DNA of 64,000 nt, taken from positions 37,669,747-37,733,746 of the forward strand of contig OY294047.1 of assembly GCA_958510825.1 (NCBI GenBank), written 5' to 3'. Below are positions 10,466-24,315 of this stretch, piece after piece (position 1 is the first letter of the stretch; every line of letters starts with the position of its first letter). This stretch comes from Brachypterus glaber (lineage: Eukaryota; Arthropoda; Insecta; Coleoptera; Kateretidae). Below the pieces are notes generated by a model. It saw only the letters and a list, made by a program, of their open reading frames with translations. It had not been told where the DNA came from and ran no database searches. A program made the translations under genes and the position numbers.

Positions 10466-11002
10466 AGTAACACAACTATTTGTTTAAAATTAACCCCTCG
10501 GCTTCAGCTGGTTTTTCAAGGTATACCGGATTAAAATTTCCCTATACGAATATCCAACTGTGGATATTGTGGTAAATTTTGCTATACCTAAAAATATCCA
10601 TACATCGATACAATGGAGCGGAAGGGGTTAAAGGAGACCTATTTATTTTATCTCATAACTTGCAAAAAAAATCCCTTGGGTCATTTTTGCATCATTACTA
10701 AAAATAGTAGCTAAATATAGCAGCAAAAAGGACAGTTAAATAGTAAGATGATTCCAGTTCTACGATAGTCTGACGACTTCGATTTGTAAAGCACTGATAA
10801 ATGTTGTTGTAATATATTTTGTAATATGTTATAACATAAACATATACGACACCAACCAGTTGTAGAACTAAGATTTAAAGTACATAAAACTATAGTAAAT
10901 ATAGCAACAAAATTTAATTTTATCTTAAGTCATGGTTAGAACTATAATAGTACAATTGTACTATATGTAATTGCTAACCTTATAAACAAATAATAAATAA
11001 AT

Positions 11003-12354
11003 AATAGTCTAAGAGCTGGTGACCATTTTTATTTCAATATTTGTTCCCAGCTGTATTTTATATATGTCTTAAAGTACATCGGGTTCCTTTGGATGCTAGA
11101 AGCCTCGAAGAGGTGCTAAAATGGGGTCCCGGAAAAATATATTTTTAACTTACCGAGTCAAACAAATTACATTTATCCAATACACACAGATAATAAGACA
11201 ATTACCAGCTTTATTTTAAATAGATAAACTCAATAATAACCCCCGCGTGGCTTTTACTTTATTGAGTGGATAATTATTTATTTTGCCCACTCAACCGTCA
11301 CTTGTCAAATTATTTTCTTGTAAATGTCATTAAAATTATTAATAAAAATATGAATTCCTAAGCTATTTATTGAATAAAACCTTGTATGGCACTCATGGGT
11401 AAACCGATATTGCCCTCTCGAAAATTAACCTGCTTGGCTGACGCCTCGCAGGTTAATTTTCTTACTTTACGCACTAGTACCATAAATAACTATTATTACA
11501 TTTAGATTAGTCTATTTTCACGGTTTTACACAATTATTAACTAGGCTAAATTTAAAAAACTTTATCTGACATATGTCAACACTAAAAACTTATTCTTCTT
11601 CAAAATTTCCTTTTGGACACTAAACTAAAGTGACCCAAAAGGACTCTCGTTCTTATTGACCAGATACAAGTATTAGAGACTTGAAGCGAGTCTCTCTAAT
11701 CGTTTCAACTAAATACATTTTCTTATTAACATAACCTCACAAAAAAAAAACGTGGTTAACCCACAAAAGTACATAACAAACATAAAATATTCAATTTAAA
11801 TCAATTTAAATATGTAGAACCGTTTCGTAGTATAGATATATTCTTAATAATCACATTTTAACATAAAACAGTCTGGCTGCGACCAAACACCTTTAATGAT
11901 TTACCGACCGCGCCGTTAGACTCTTGTTGCCGGTTCCACGGGTGGAACGCAACTCACACTAAAAACTCTCTTTAATTTTCATTTAATCAAAATATTATTT
12001 GATAAATTCTTATTTCTTTAAAAAATTAGGTAGGTATAACATATTTTAAGGGCACTTTTTAAAGACTGTTCTCACCCCTTGGCCCCCAGAATTATTGTGT
12101 ATAACTATGAAAATAGCTTAATATGAATGTATTAAATGAAATTTATGATTCGGCAAGTTAAAATTAGTTTTTTTTGGTAGCTTATTGCCATAGCTTTTGG
12201 AGATTCTAGCACCCAAATAATTTACCCAAAGCAACCGGATCCGGAGTCTAGCAATTAGAAAACAGCTTAATTTGAATGTACTTTAAGACATATATAAAAT
12301 ATAGCTGGGAGCAAATAATGAAATAAAAATGGTCACCAGCTCTCCGACTATAAT
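11003..12354. mobile_element. TIR element with 75-bp terminal inverted repeats
   Basis: The arms at 11003-11078 and 12280-12354 pair through AGAGCTGGTGACCATTTTTA, CAGCT and ATATATGTCTTAAAGTACA. No transposase inside. It holds a stem-loop at about 11415-11463 whose arms (AAAATTAACCTGC and inverse) surround a GC-rich loop. Confidence 0.7.
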
Positions 12355-14582
12355 AATTAGAACTATTTTTATTTTGGCGCCCTTTTTTTTATGGTATCAT
12401 CTGAAAAACTATTTACAGAGGAATATTTTTTGCAGTACAAACTTCTAGTTATGAAGCTACTAAATGAATACCAAGGTCTTATATGATTCGATAAAATCTC
12501 ACTGTGCATTAAATTATTTATTTGCCAGTCATAAAGGGTTCCACATTTTTTGATAGTCATTGTTATCAGGCCAAATTTTTATATTGCGTTTCCTTGTTAT
12601 TGTTTTTGGGATTTGCGTACAGTATTGCAAACCTTCGTCATTTTAGTGACCTTTTTTAATTATGTGACCACACAGAGTTAGTTCAATGTCTTGCAAAAAA
12701 TTCAAACTGATTTTCAAAAACCAAACACTCAAATATAGTTCTCCGCATGAAACAAAGTCTCCGACGAAAGGGGGAGGAATCATTTGCGCTCTCTTCTTTC
12801 TGTCAAAAGCGTTATACATTATTTTATTTTTATGTAAGAGTTTTTCCGTGGAATTGATGGCAGTTTGGTTTGGTTAGTTTTAGTTTTGGTTTGTATTTTT
12901 GTTGATAAAGTGGAACGTTTACCAAATGTACCCATAAAACTGTGTTTGGGTTTTTTATGTGTGTGTTTTTTTTAAAATTATATCAATTGATTTGTATAAA
13001 TAGCTGATTAATATTTATTTTAGTACGAACGTCACGTCGATCAAAATAATAAAAAGTGCTAGAGGCAAATACCTCGCTGTATATAAACATTTTATATACA
13101 GGAAGGAAGAGACTGTTGAAAATAAAAAAATTTGAAAGTGCGTAAATTACTACGTGCTTTGTTGCAAGTGACGTTTGCATACTTCGGACGGAAATGTTTT
13201 AAACCAAACTAGTCATGACCACAACCCAGACCCAGCAGCTATATCACGTAGAACTATTTGATTGCTTTTTGCAAAATATTTTATTTTTTTTATATTTAAT
13301 ATTTTCTGAAAAATAAATTAAAATAATTATGCGCGATAATGGTTTTCGCGGTAAAGTCCATGCGCGGTATTTACCCCCTAGCGGGAATTTTATTCGCGGT
13401 AATGTAATGTAATGTAAGTAATTTTAATATTAATAATTTTAAAACATATAAATATATTAAATATATTGAATAAATATGGATGAGAAATATATTAAATATA
13501 TTGAATAAAAATGGATGAGGAATGCTTTCTTCGTGCTTGAACTTATCAAATAGATAAAAAGATTTGTTGGACCATATTAACCAAGAGCTTTTTCTGAATG
13601 TAATTAGTAAAATCCCAACTGATCGAGCTTTGATTTGAGCTCTTATACTTAGTTTACGTTTTAATAAAACTACAACTACACCTCGGTAACCGAGGATCGA
13701 TTGATGGTAGGTACTTACGTTATTATAATTATCTTTTAAAAATAAGATTAGATTAAATAACAAGGTAAAAAATTAAACCAATTTAACACTGCTATTTCGT
13801 GAATAAAAACCAAAATATCATTATTAGGCACTTATAATATTAAAGCTGTTATAATTCAATCAATTTTTTTTATTTCTCTACTTTATAACGTTTACGCAAT
13901 TATGTTTAATAAACCCTCCGTTACGGGTTTCTTTGAAGAACAATTTGTATCTGTAAGCTGAGTTTAATTAAGACTGGAAGGCGAGTTGATAAAAATGATT
14001 ATAAACAGATTAGAAGCAGAGATTTAAAATAAAAGATACTGGATAAAAGTTTGAAAAGTAACAGTACAAGGCTCTGGGGCCCCTAGCGACATCTGTGAAG
14101 CATAGGGTGGATCATAGTGTTTTACTTTTTAATACTGGATGAACCATTGTATAGAATTTTATATCCAGAGGTGTGCATGCAACCATGACATTATATTGGT
14201 TTAGTTAGTTTTTTAAAAGATTAGTTTGGTTGAAGATTATCTTTTTGTCAAATATCTTACAAATATTATTTAAATATACTTATCTCAAAATTTAAAAATC
14301 AAATTAATAATTAGCTTAAATTAAGAATTTACCAGGTTGAAACTGGTTCTGCATAAGAAACCATATGATAATATATTTCATTAAAATAGGTTGAATATGA
14401 AAACTTATACATTCTGTCAATTTCATTCTTTCAAATGTAGTTATTTACTTTACTAGGACGAGAAATAATGTTTTTAGGGCAGGCGACATCGGAGAGCGAG
14501 GTTGGCAAACGTAATCTCCCTAATAACAGTTCACTTCTGTGTATCATACGCTTTTTTTAATTATAATTGTAATACATTAATA
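12355..14582. other. No gene supported; GCGGTAA-rich patch
   Basis: A 130-residue minus-strand open frame (13371-13763) is Leu/Ile/Tyr-rich, has no recognisable motif and lies over simple AT sequence; I treat it as chance. At 13328-13400 CGCGGTAA or GCGCG words recur, resembling 24620-24840. A short repeat with unit about 43 bp occurs at 13445-13520. Confidence 0.4.
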
Positions 14583-15120
14583 AATTATTTTATTCACAAG
14601 CATACAGAAAAACGTTCTTTATATGCATTATAAAAAGTTTCAAAATCTATAATGTTTGTCTGTTTCTTTATATGTTAATAAAGCTTTTCTTATCTAACCT
14701 AGGTTAGATATGAATTCATATCTAACCTGTTTTTTGGCTTTTGTTTATACTTCATAGTATTTAATGTATACGGTTGAAGTTTGCTAATAAACTAACTAAC
14801 CAACTAACTAACTAACATTTTTGTTTATTTCTACGAAAAACAATAAAAATTAATATTTATTTATATATTATATGGTTCATACCGAGACTAATAATAGCAA
14901 ATAACAACGGGCCACTTATTTAAATTATTATTTAGTTGACATTTAAAATGCTGAATGGTATGAGGTAATGTGTTATTTATTTATTTATACTTGTGAATAA
15001 AATTATGTTCTAACTACATAAGAAAATAACATTTCCAACTCTCGAAGCGGAGCCTAGGCCAAATTAGCACCTCGAGAGTTGGAAATGTTTAATTTTCTTA
15101 TTAGGTTAGAAATATACTAT
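14583..15120. mobile_element. MITE family M, copy 1, with terminal hairpin
   Basis: Starts TATTTTATTCACAAGCATAC and has the inverse near 14990-15007. It is followed by a hairpin with arms CATTTCCAACTCTCGA and inverse, then TTAGGTTAGAAATATACTA. Copies 2 (31557-32062) and 3 (59995-60535) sit in P450 introns. Confidence 0.75.
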
Positions 15121-15132
15121 TTTTCCTAAGAC

Positions 15133-15450
15133 CTAGTTAGTAGTTAGTGCCTATTTCCCACCCGTTGCCTATGAAAATGGTTGGGAAGTGAAGATCAGCT
15201 GATTTTACATATCTGCTGTCAGAAAATTAACGTTTTTTTATGTTTAGGTGTTAGGTCGTAGGAAAATTAGTATACACACCTAGACCCAAACCATTTCAGT
15301 GCACATAGAGTGCTTTTTTTACTCGGCTGCGCCTGGTAAAAACTAAAAACTAGGTTTGCGTACTCGGTGCATAATGTTCTATTGTTTTTGGCAAAAAAAT
15401 GACCTTTGAGTTCAAAAGTCATCAGTATCAGTGTCAAACAACTAATCAAC
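15133..15450. mobile_element. Hairpin-containing repeat, inverse copy at 28930-29240
   Basis: Shared words with the other copy include CAGCTGATTTTACATATCTG and CCCGTTGCCTATG, in opposite orientation. It has a stem-loop (15285-15370) with GC-rich loop CGGCTGCGCC. No coding function; a 60-residue open frame here is incidental. Confidence 0.6.
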
Positions 15451-16531
15451 GTCGACTATTTAACTTTTTGCACTAGAATGAAAAATCAAAATTTTCGTAC
15501 AGATTTATTATACAAAAAGTTAAGCTTATAGAGACAATAAAATAAAAAAAATATACTTTTTATGACCCGCTACTGACCCTCTAAAGAAAACTGATGCTGA
15601 ATTTCTCTCGTTATTTTGAAGGGTAGATACAGTGAAAGAAGGCATCAAGAGAAAGACTGTTCGAAACGGTTTCTTATATGGAATATTTTTTCTCTGGGAA
15701 AAGTTTGTTGTTTGAAGCTACGCCGCGCCTCTAAGCTATCATTAATCATGGCCAACTTTGAGAATGACTGACGTCTACGAAAAGATCCGTCCCGCGTCCC
15801 TCCGCTCCTTAAGAGCTCTGGGGAGCTTTCAGAAAATTGCAACATCTCCAAATAGCACATTGGTTCATAGTAAATTTCAGAAAATATATATTATCCGCCG
15901 GTTTTCAACCGTTTTTTAGGGTTATTTTGAAACGCTGACCTGATTGGTCAAAACTAACATCGGATTTGTGTTCAGCGGCCATGGGAATGTATATGTCGCA
16001 CATCTGTGGCAGAAGATTTTTTTTGTGTGCCTGTGTTATTTGAAGTTATGTGCCTTTTTCTAGATACAATATTAATAAATGTGTAAAACAAGTGAACGTA
16101 TGCACGTTCAAGAGAATAAATAAATAATATAGGTAATAAATTAATTTGATAGTTCGTTATCATACTGTTTGCTGTTTATGTGCGCTTTCGCCAATATTAA
16201 CAATATTATTCATTGTCGTTTTTGTTATTTTGTAACATATTATGTAAATAAATAATTATATTATTGAAGAATAAATACATTTTATTTAATTAAAAGTTTT
16301 CTATAGCTTTTTAAAAATAAAAAATATTATTTTTCTACTATTTTTCATCATTTTTATGCAGGTTTTTCTGTTTAAGGAATATCTTGGATAATGTAACAGC
16401 CTGTAAGTAAACGTTATTCTACTAAACTAAACTGAACTCTAATATATTTGCCTTAATCTAGATATTTAAAGAAAGTCTAAAAATATATATATTTATTAAA
16501 TATTCCAAAAAAAAGTCCAAAAAGTCTATCG
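15451..16531. other. No gene seen
   Basis: Two short minus-strand open frames (15645-15860, 15972-16163) have no recognisable features. The base composition at 15700-15860 is less AT-rich than average, but no splice-bounded coding pattern is visible. Confidence 0.4.
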
Positions 16532-17265
16532 TACAGAGTGATATTGATAGACTGCAGTTTCTACTGGCTATCTTTAGTACCAAGATTCCACGGCTAGCCT
16601 TAAAAAATTTATATGAAAAGTGAAACCACCCCGGATTTTTTCATTTTAGCTTGTTTTTGGGACATTTCAAGAGAGTTTTTGACAAAAATTGAAATCGCTC
16701 AAGAAGCCGTTTTTAAATAAAGTCATTCTTCTTCTTCTTCGAGTTTTTTCTGACATCGCAATACGGAGTTTTTTCTATGACACACCCTATAGCATAGGTA
16801 TTACCCATGATACTCAATATATTTACCACTACGCCTACTTTGTTAATGTTCAAAATTGCGGTCGTCTTATTTTAGACATTAATAAAGTAGGCATGTGAAT
16901 GGTCGTGATTATATTGAGTATCATGGGTAGTACCTATGCTATAGGGTGTGTCATAGAAAAAACTCTGTATTTTGATGTAAGGAAAAACTTGAAGAAGAAG
17001 AAGAATTACTTTATTTAAAAACGGCTTGGTGAATGATTTCAATTTTTGTCAAAAACTGTTTGGAAATGTCCCTAAAATAACTTAAAATAAAAAAAATCCG
17101 GGGTGGTTTGACTTTTCATTTAAACTTTTTAAGGCTAGCCGTGAGTCGATAGCAATAGATAGCGCACAAGTATACATCAATCAATTATTATTTTTGTTTA
17201 GTGAATAAACTCTAAACTTTTCAGCGTACAGGGTTGACTCTTGGTACTGGAGATATCACTCTGTA
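16532..17265. mobile_element. Foldback element with TACAGAGTGATAT termini
   Basis: Terminal TACAGAGTGATAT and its inverse. Arms of about 330 bp pair through GGCTAGCC, CCACCCCGG, TTCTTCTTCTTC and ACCTATGCTATAGGGTG words around a centre near 16880. No protein. Confidence 0.8.
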
Positions 17266-19050
17266 TGATGATTAGAAAATAGATTGATGAAATATTTAAT
17301 TAATTTATATTTTTATAATTTTGTTAAAAATTAAAAAACTCTGTCCTTATATATTTTTTGATCTGGATAAATTCAATTTAAACTTTAGTGCGTAGAATCT
17401 GCGCTTCTTATTTTGCTAGGTTAGGTTTTCTATATCTGATGACGTGGCAATACGGCAATACATTTGTTTTAACTTAATTAAATTGTTCGAGTTCTTATTT
17501 AGAACGTGCACAGATAAAAATAATATCTTGTTTAAAATTAATATTAACTTTATTTGAATAGGTCAGTGGAAAAACAGTACTAGTTTAAAAATAGCCATTT
17601 TGAGATAAGATAGCATATATTCGCAAAATTTGTAGCTTTATTCATTCTGAACATTATCACTTACCCGACACTACGGCTGCACTATCCATATATTACTTGT
17701 TCTTAAATTAAATTAAATTAAAACCTTACAAAATAGTTATTTATGTACCAAGGGTATTAAGTATTACAAATACGAGGGCCTTTGGCCCGAGGGTTTGTAA
17801 GTCACCCGGGGGCATAAATATCTATTAATACCCGCGTTGCATACAAACTTTTATGTCATACTAGTTCGTTATTGCATCCACAATATAAATATTTAAAAAA
17901 ATCCAAAAATTCAATTAGATTTTAACAACATCGTTGCTAGGGAAATATGTATCAAACCAAACCAAACCAAAAATTTATTTTTTTTGAGTTGTGTCACTTT
18001 TGAAGCAAGGGTGCGATATTATTATTTATTATTTATTTTTTTTTAGTTACACAGATAAATTATTTTTGTTGCATGAAGTTATTATTTTTATGTGTGTACA
18101 TGCGTTTTAACTTAATTAAATTGCTCGAGTTCTCCGTTCTGGGTGAAAACAAAACGTGAATTAAATCTCATCTCATTCACTTAAATTTATTAGATTATGT
18201 ATCCCAACAGGCTTTCTTTATTTCTGGACGTCCTATTAATAAAATAAAACAAAGAAGGAAAACACCAGATCAAAGAAACGACACATTCAGTACGTAAATA
18301 TGTAGGACCTATATTGAGTAAGCTGTAAGTTAGACAAGAGATGGTTGAATAATGAAGTTAATTAGATATAAATCGAAAAATGCTTATTTAAAAGTTCTTA
18401 CAATAAATTTAAGTTTAAATTTCATCAGTTTCAGTATAAAAACCAATCAACGACGACTATTTCATTTTTCACACTAGTGCGAAAAATATACAGGAATACT
18501 TTGTCATATCTTCTAAATTAAAATAACATATCTTAAGGTTAAAAGTCTCATGTGGGACCTGAACCTAACGAAAACATCCGAATACACCTCTAATCATATA
18601 AAGCTATAAATTAACATGGGACAGGCTAAGGTCAACGATTCTCAAATTACTTGGAAGGGGTTAGCCTGTAGTCTATGTATATTAAAATAAAATTATTTTT
18701 AAAACATTTTATACAATGTGGAAAATATACGCATCATAAAACGCTTGTGCTGAGGGCTCTCCATTAATTTTGAGAAAAAAACTCTAACTAGTTGAGCTTG
18801 CATTGCTTAAAATTTTGAAATATTGAAACCGGGTATATTCTTGTCTAACAGATAATGTCTAATAGACAATGAATCTTGATAACATTTTGATAGGAAGAAC
18901 AGTATTCTTAGAACATTGATCTAACAGAACACCTTGACTATTAAAAAAAGTAATACTAGAAGCGTCTAAAACTGATAAGATAACGGGTATTCAAGGTACT
19001 ATTTTAGAATAATGAGCGGACTGAATCTAATTATAAGGATTTTAGTATTT
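17266..19050. other. No gene; stem-loop at 17740-17860
   Basis: AT-rich intergenic DNA. The stem-loop contains GGGTATTAA, then GAGGGCCTTTGGCCCGAGGG, then TTAATACCC. It belongs structurally to the GC-looped hairpins noted elsewhere. Confidence 0.5.
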
Positions 19051-19498
19051 TGCTTTGCCATTTTAAAATTTATTCAAAATTTTGGGAAAGCCTTGTATTC
19101 GAATATTCGTGCAAAAATGTTCAATTTTTTGTTCTGCCTATTTTTGCGTTTAATGATATAAATTAATTTCGATCAAAAAAAAATGTCGGTCTGTCGTGAG
19201 ATCGGTCTATCCGGGAAATCTTGTACTCACGATAACTTAAGCAAGCTTTAAACTAGAGACTTGAAATTTGGCATGCAGGTATGTTACCAAAATTTCTCGT
19301 TCAGGATAGTTGGTAAATATTTTTTTACAAAAAATTAAAAATTTCCATACAGGGGATTTTGAGGCTACTGAAATTAAATCTGAAAATAATAATTTTCTTA
19401 CTCCATCTCCACGGGGACGAGGGGTAAATATTTTTAAATGTTTAAGGTAACTAAAACTGAATCCATTTCAATCGAGGGGGTGGTAAATGGGAAAGCTT
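19051..19498 (+). mobile_element. (GTCY)-bearing TIR family, short copy
   Basis: Starts GCTTTGCCATTTT and ends AAATGGGAAAGC. A degenerate GTCGGTCTGTCG tract is followed by GGGAAATCTTGTA and ACTAGAGACTTGAAATTTGG. Non-autonomous. Confidence 0.7.
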
Positions 19499-22400
19499 GT
19501 TTACTGGGCAGTGCATTTTTTATATAAAACTACGACTTAACATTTTGTTAATAAGTACCCTATTTCTTAAGGAGAAATAATTTTGAGGTCCGGTAATAAT
19601 TACACAGGCCTACGAAAAAAAAATGTCAATTACTCTTAACCAGAATATATTTTTTTACTTATTTTTGGGTGCTGGAAACGAAAAAAAAAACTTGTCTTTA
19701 TTTTTATATATATATATTTGAAAAATAGAAATTTAGAAAAAAAAGGTCAAGTCCCAGCCTGGTTCGAATCCATTATTTCCAAAACAAGCTGTATAACCAA
19801 TTAGGTTATTTTATATTATATCCGCCCCTGTTCACAGTGATTGATAATGGTTGTCTTTGTCATAGTAGTAGTGGACGTGAGGTCTCACATATCTTTTTTA
19901 TTAATTAAGTGCATCAAATGCTTAACTTGTATCACTCTCTCAGTGCGTTGAGGGTCTTTCACAGATAAGAGATATGAAATTATACTACAAGGGCACTAGA
20001 ATGGAAAACAGTGACAGTACAATTGCTTTTTACTTTTCTTTTAATATAATTATTTTTATTTATAAACTTATTTTAGAAAGTACACTGATAGAAAAATCTT
20101 AAAATATTAAGTAAGTAAAAATAGTAGTCATTTAGAGCATTTTATGTCATATGAGTGTAGCCAATGTTAGAATCTGACCAAACAAACAGAATGATCAAAA
20201 TTTGCTTTACGTAATACTTGAACGTTTCCATATAAGATTTTTTTCAATATTACTTTTTTAAATTTTTTGAAATTATTTTAATGGATATCTCCGGAAAAAA
20301 TTAAAAATGAGTTAAAAATACCTTTCAAATAATGCATCACATGACCCATATTGCTATTTGAAATTTTAAAGTTGGGGTTATTGGGGGTAAGGGGGAGTTT
20401 TAGAAACTTACCTATTACTTTAATAGAAAGCTTTTCAAAAATATCTAATTGACCTGCTTTTTAGATGTTTGATATATCTTACAGTTTTCAAGATAATGCC
20501 TGTAGGACTTTTGTTAATGGGACAACCTGTATATACAAAAAAGTTAAACCGAAAAAAGTTTGGGACAAAAAGTTCAAAACCGGAATTTTAGCCACTTTTA
20601 AAGGGACATATGTTTATTAGGAACTTTTTCTCATTTTTTTTTTTGATGTAGAATCACACCTTAAAATTTCGGACCCTATTCAAATACACCATGTATAAAC
20701 TCTTTGACGTTTCTTAAACAAAATAATGTCTGTAATTGATGGATTCTTTAAAAACTAAAATTTAATTAATATGTATAAATAAAAATAAAACTAAGTAAAT
20801 CTGCCTTTTCTTTGTATGATTTTAACCTTTTGTTCCTTATTTCCTACCCGAAACACCACCACTGACGGCCGAAACCGGGAACTGCAAGATTAATGATCAG
20901 CGGACTAGAGATTCAAAAGTGACATGAAAATCTCAGACTTACGCTAGTCCCAACTGTATGTTTTGTTCGAGGTGTGCCTGTTCGTTGAAAAGGTAAAATT
21001 ACACTTCTGTATTTATATTTGTGTACGTCAAACGTCAAAAGCCTTGTTTGTCAAAATTCAAAAATTTGTTAAAAAATAAGGGTTGATTTTGCATTAGAAA
21101 ATATAAAAAAGTTTTGAGGAAGAATGGTTCTACAATGGCTCAGGGATACGTTTTATTTCAAATTGTTAAAGCTAAGAATTAAATAGTATATTAAATAACT
21201 AGTGCGGAAAGTGATATACACAAAATAATAATAAATAGAATACAAATTTATATATGTATGTCAAACAGGAAATATGATTTTCATTTAGCTTTAGTTTTCT
21301 TAGTTTTATATGTAGTACAATATATAGTACATAGCTGTTTAATGGGTTGCCTATTCCTAAATGAATGCAAGACAGTAAATTGAACTGCTTTAGGTAACTA
21401 AATCAAAAATTAAGTTCTTTTTTTAAGATCTAGACAGTAATGGTCAAAATAGTAACGTTATAACTACAGTTTCTAGTTTTGACATAAAAAACAGAAATAT
21501 TTGGATTAAAAAACTTAAAAGATATAAAAGGCTGTGGTGAAAGGTGGAAAATGGTTTATAAAACAAGGTGAATAAAATTCGTAGAATCTACGAGGTAAAT
21601 ATCTAAAGAGAATAGGCAAACCTCCATACATAAATATCACACTAGGGTGATATAAAAATATCAAACTAGTGGGATATGAGGAGTCTAATAGTATATTAAA
21701 GTACTAGTTTTTAGCGCATGAGTACAAGTTTAGAAAACGATCCGCTTGCGGCGAGTTTCCCAAAGTACTAGTGCGCTAAAAACGTGTTATGACACGTGTG
21801 CTTTATACAATTTTTTCTATTTTGCCCTGTAAGAACACGCAAAATGCCTGTGATTATAAGCTTATAAGAGATGGAATATAGAGAAAGAACAAACGAGTGT
21901 GCTAAATGTCATTTTCATAGAGGATACTAGGAAAACAATTATTTTTACCTGTATCGTAACATGACAGCGCACTATTACGGACACCGAAAAAAAAAAAGGA
22001 TTATTGATGAAAATAAATTCATTATATTAAAGGATTTTTGTTAATTAAATAATAAACAAATGTAAGAAAAATCCATATTCCATTTCGATTTAATCAAATA
22101 GTATTATTCCATGGAATAAAAACAGGGTTACCTTTTCCAAATTGAAAATTAATTTGGAACAATTATATTTTGTTTTTTTTTTTAGATCATATTGTTTTAG
22201 GATAAAAACAATCATTCTTAAATTTAGAATACTTCCCGGTAAAAACTATGTATGTAACTATTTACTCAAAATCCTATATTTTTGGTTTGTTAGGTACTAA
22301 ACTTCCTTTAAATGTGTTCTATTACAATATTTTCTTTACTTCTAATCCTAAATTCAATTTTTATTCTTAACTTAAAAATCATTCAAGCTGCATCTTTTCC

Positions 22401-22671
22401 GCAACAAAGTCCTTCCTGACATGAGTAAATACATTTCTTTGATAATATTCGTGAGATATACCTATTTAGAGCCTACAGAAGAGGTAAAAAATATCACGAT
22501 ACTTATACCTACTTTAATTAATAATGCTTAAGAAAACATTATGTCAACTTACTTTTGAATAATTAATTTTTTTAAACGTTTAAATATGTATCTGTTTAAT
22601 TAATTATATTTTTTACTTTTCGTAATTCTTTCGAGGGTTCTTTTAATTAGTTCAATAAGTAAAATTAAATA
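19499..22671. other. No gene; fragment of the GGTGATTCTACAT family at 20518-20700
   Basis: The fragment keeps GTTTGGGACAAAAAG and TGTAGAATCACACC in inverse orientation. A GC-looped stem-loop lies at 21690-21790, with arms ACTAGTTTTTAGCGCA and the inverse of CGCTAAAAAC. No coding region in 3.2 kb. Confidence 0.5.
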
Positions 22672-22837
22672 AAAACAGTTTTTAAAGTTAAAACCCTTTT
22701 TAATTAAGTAAATTTTTAATTTTTTGATTTTCGGCAACATTTCCAAAACCCTTCCTTTAAAAATCTCGTATTTGTAAATTTGTATAAATATCTTGTTTTC
22801 TACTTTTTAGTTATAGGTACGTAATATGTACTTAATT

Positions 22838-23100
22838 AAGAAGGGTTTTAACTTTAAAAACTTGTTTTTATTTAATTTTATTTTCAAGTTTTTTAGTTAT
22901 GTTTGTAAGACTTACTTAAGTGGCAAAAAAGACTTACTTATTAGACTATCATTAAGTATCATCAAAAACAGAAAATGCAAAAATATTTATTAAACACAAT
23001 AACTTAATTTTTAAAAGAAAGATTTTGGAATTTTTGATCGTTTAAAGAACGTTTCCAAAACCCTTCTTTTAAAAAACTAGTTTTTCAACAATGTTTCAAT
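22838..23100 (+). repeat. Direct repeat, copy 1 (263 bp)
   Basis: Nearly identical to 23411-23666, separated by 310 bp of unrelated sequence. Both start AAGAAGGGTTTTAACTTT and end CAATGTTTCAAT. A short inverted copy of the start lies at about 22672-22704. This could be a segmental duplication or paired element ends; typical LTR TG/CA ends are not seen. Confidence 0.85.
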
Positions 23101-23410
23101 CGCGATTTCTCCCGTTAGATTAGACAGGGACAAAAGTTCTACCCAAAAAGGATAGAAGACATACATACACCCAACCAAACAAATTCTGTATTTGTTCTTT
23201 GTTGAACAAATACAATATTTACTTGGCCGGGCGAATATTAAAGAAATTACTGGCGCCATCTAAATTTTAGTAGAATTATCTTATTCTACAGATTTACATT
23301 AGCTATGTTCGTTCGTGCCGCTCAGTGCTACACTTTCCGGCCAATCAAATAAATACTGTATTTGTTGTATGAAATAGAGATAGGGTAGACGTCTTTTGTT
23401 TCATAATTCT

Positions 23411-23666
23411 AAGAAGGGTTTTAACTTTAAAAACTTGTTTTTATTTAAAAAAGTTTTTTAGTTATGTTTGTAAGACTTACTTAAGTGGCAAAAAAAGACT
23501 TACTTCTTAGACTATCATTACGTATCATCAAAAACAGAAAATGCAAAAATATTTATTAAACACAATAATTTAATTTTCAAAATAAAGGTGGTGGAATTTT
23601 TGATCGTTTAAAGAACGTTTCCAAAACCCTTCTTTTAAAAAACTAGTTTTTGAACAATGTTTCAAT
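23411..23666 (+). repeat. Direct repeat, copy 2 (256 bp)
   Basis: Second copy of 22838-23100, with a short deletion after TTTATTT and a few substitutions. Confidence 0.85.
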
Positions 23667-24315
23667 AAAAAAAGTCTAGCTTTGTCGGTTTTCGCTCAAA
23701 AAAATAAAAACAAAACTCTTTATTTATTTTTTCGATAATTAAAAAACAAAAAATGTCAGGTCAAATTTTCTTTTAGATTATTGCTCAGCGTAATAATTCG
23801 CAATTTTTTTCTAATATAAACGATTTTGTATCTCTTCTAATAACCGACCTTAAGGTTGAAAAACGGGCACCCTGTTTAGTAAAAATACTAAGTATTTTTT
23901 TATACAAGCTTAAATCATATCAATACCTATCCTGCTAGGAGGCAAACCGATCAATCAGATTTTTATCTGCGATTCATGTTCGAAGTATCGTGTATTGGCT
24001 TCTTGTGTTACTGTTTTGACATTTAATTAGATTCCCTGTATTAATTAGTTTAAAGTGGGTGGTTAAGATATTTATAATTGGTTTTCGTTGTACGGCATAA
24101 GTTCTCATAAAGATATATAGATACCTTTTTAATTGATTGGACAAGGTATAAAAATTACATATTTTTATTTTCTTTTAATTAATTTTAAAATTACTTAATG
24201 TATGCTATAATGTAGGAAAAATATTTTTCCTACACCTCCTTACATACTTTGTAATATGTACAATCCAGGAAACATGGAACAAAGGAAGCTTTAGACAAAA
24301 TATTTTACCATTAAG

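Noticed and set aside
13371..13763. 130-residue minus-strand open frame
   Set aside because: Low-complexity Leu/Ile/Tyr composition, AT-simple DNA and no motif or splice context; probably chance.
19740..19800. B-box-like GGTTCGAATCC, candidate tRNA or SINE
   Set aside because: The T-stem is only three pairs, no acceptor stem forms on either strand and no convincing A-box is at the right distance.
22838..23666. LTR retrotransposon
   Set aside because: The direct repeats lack TG/CA ends, there is no primer-binding site, and the 310-bp interior has no gag or pol.
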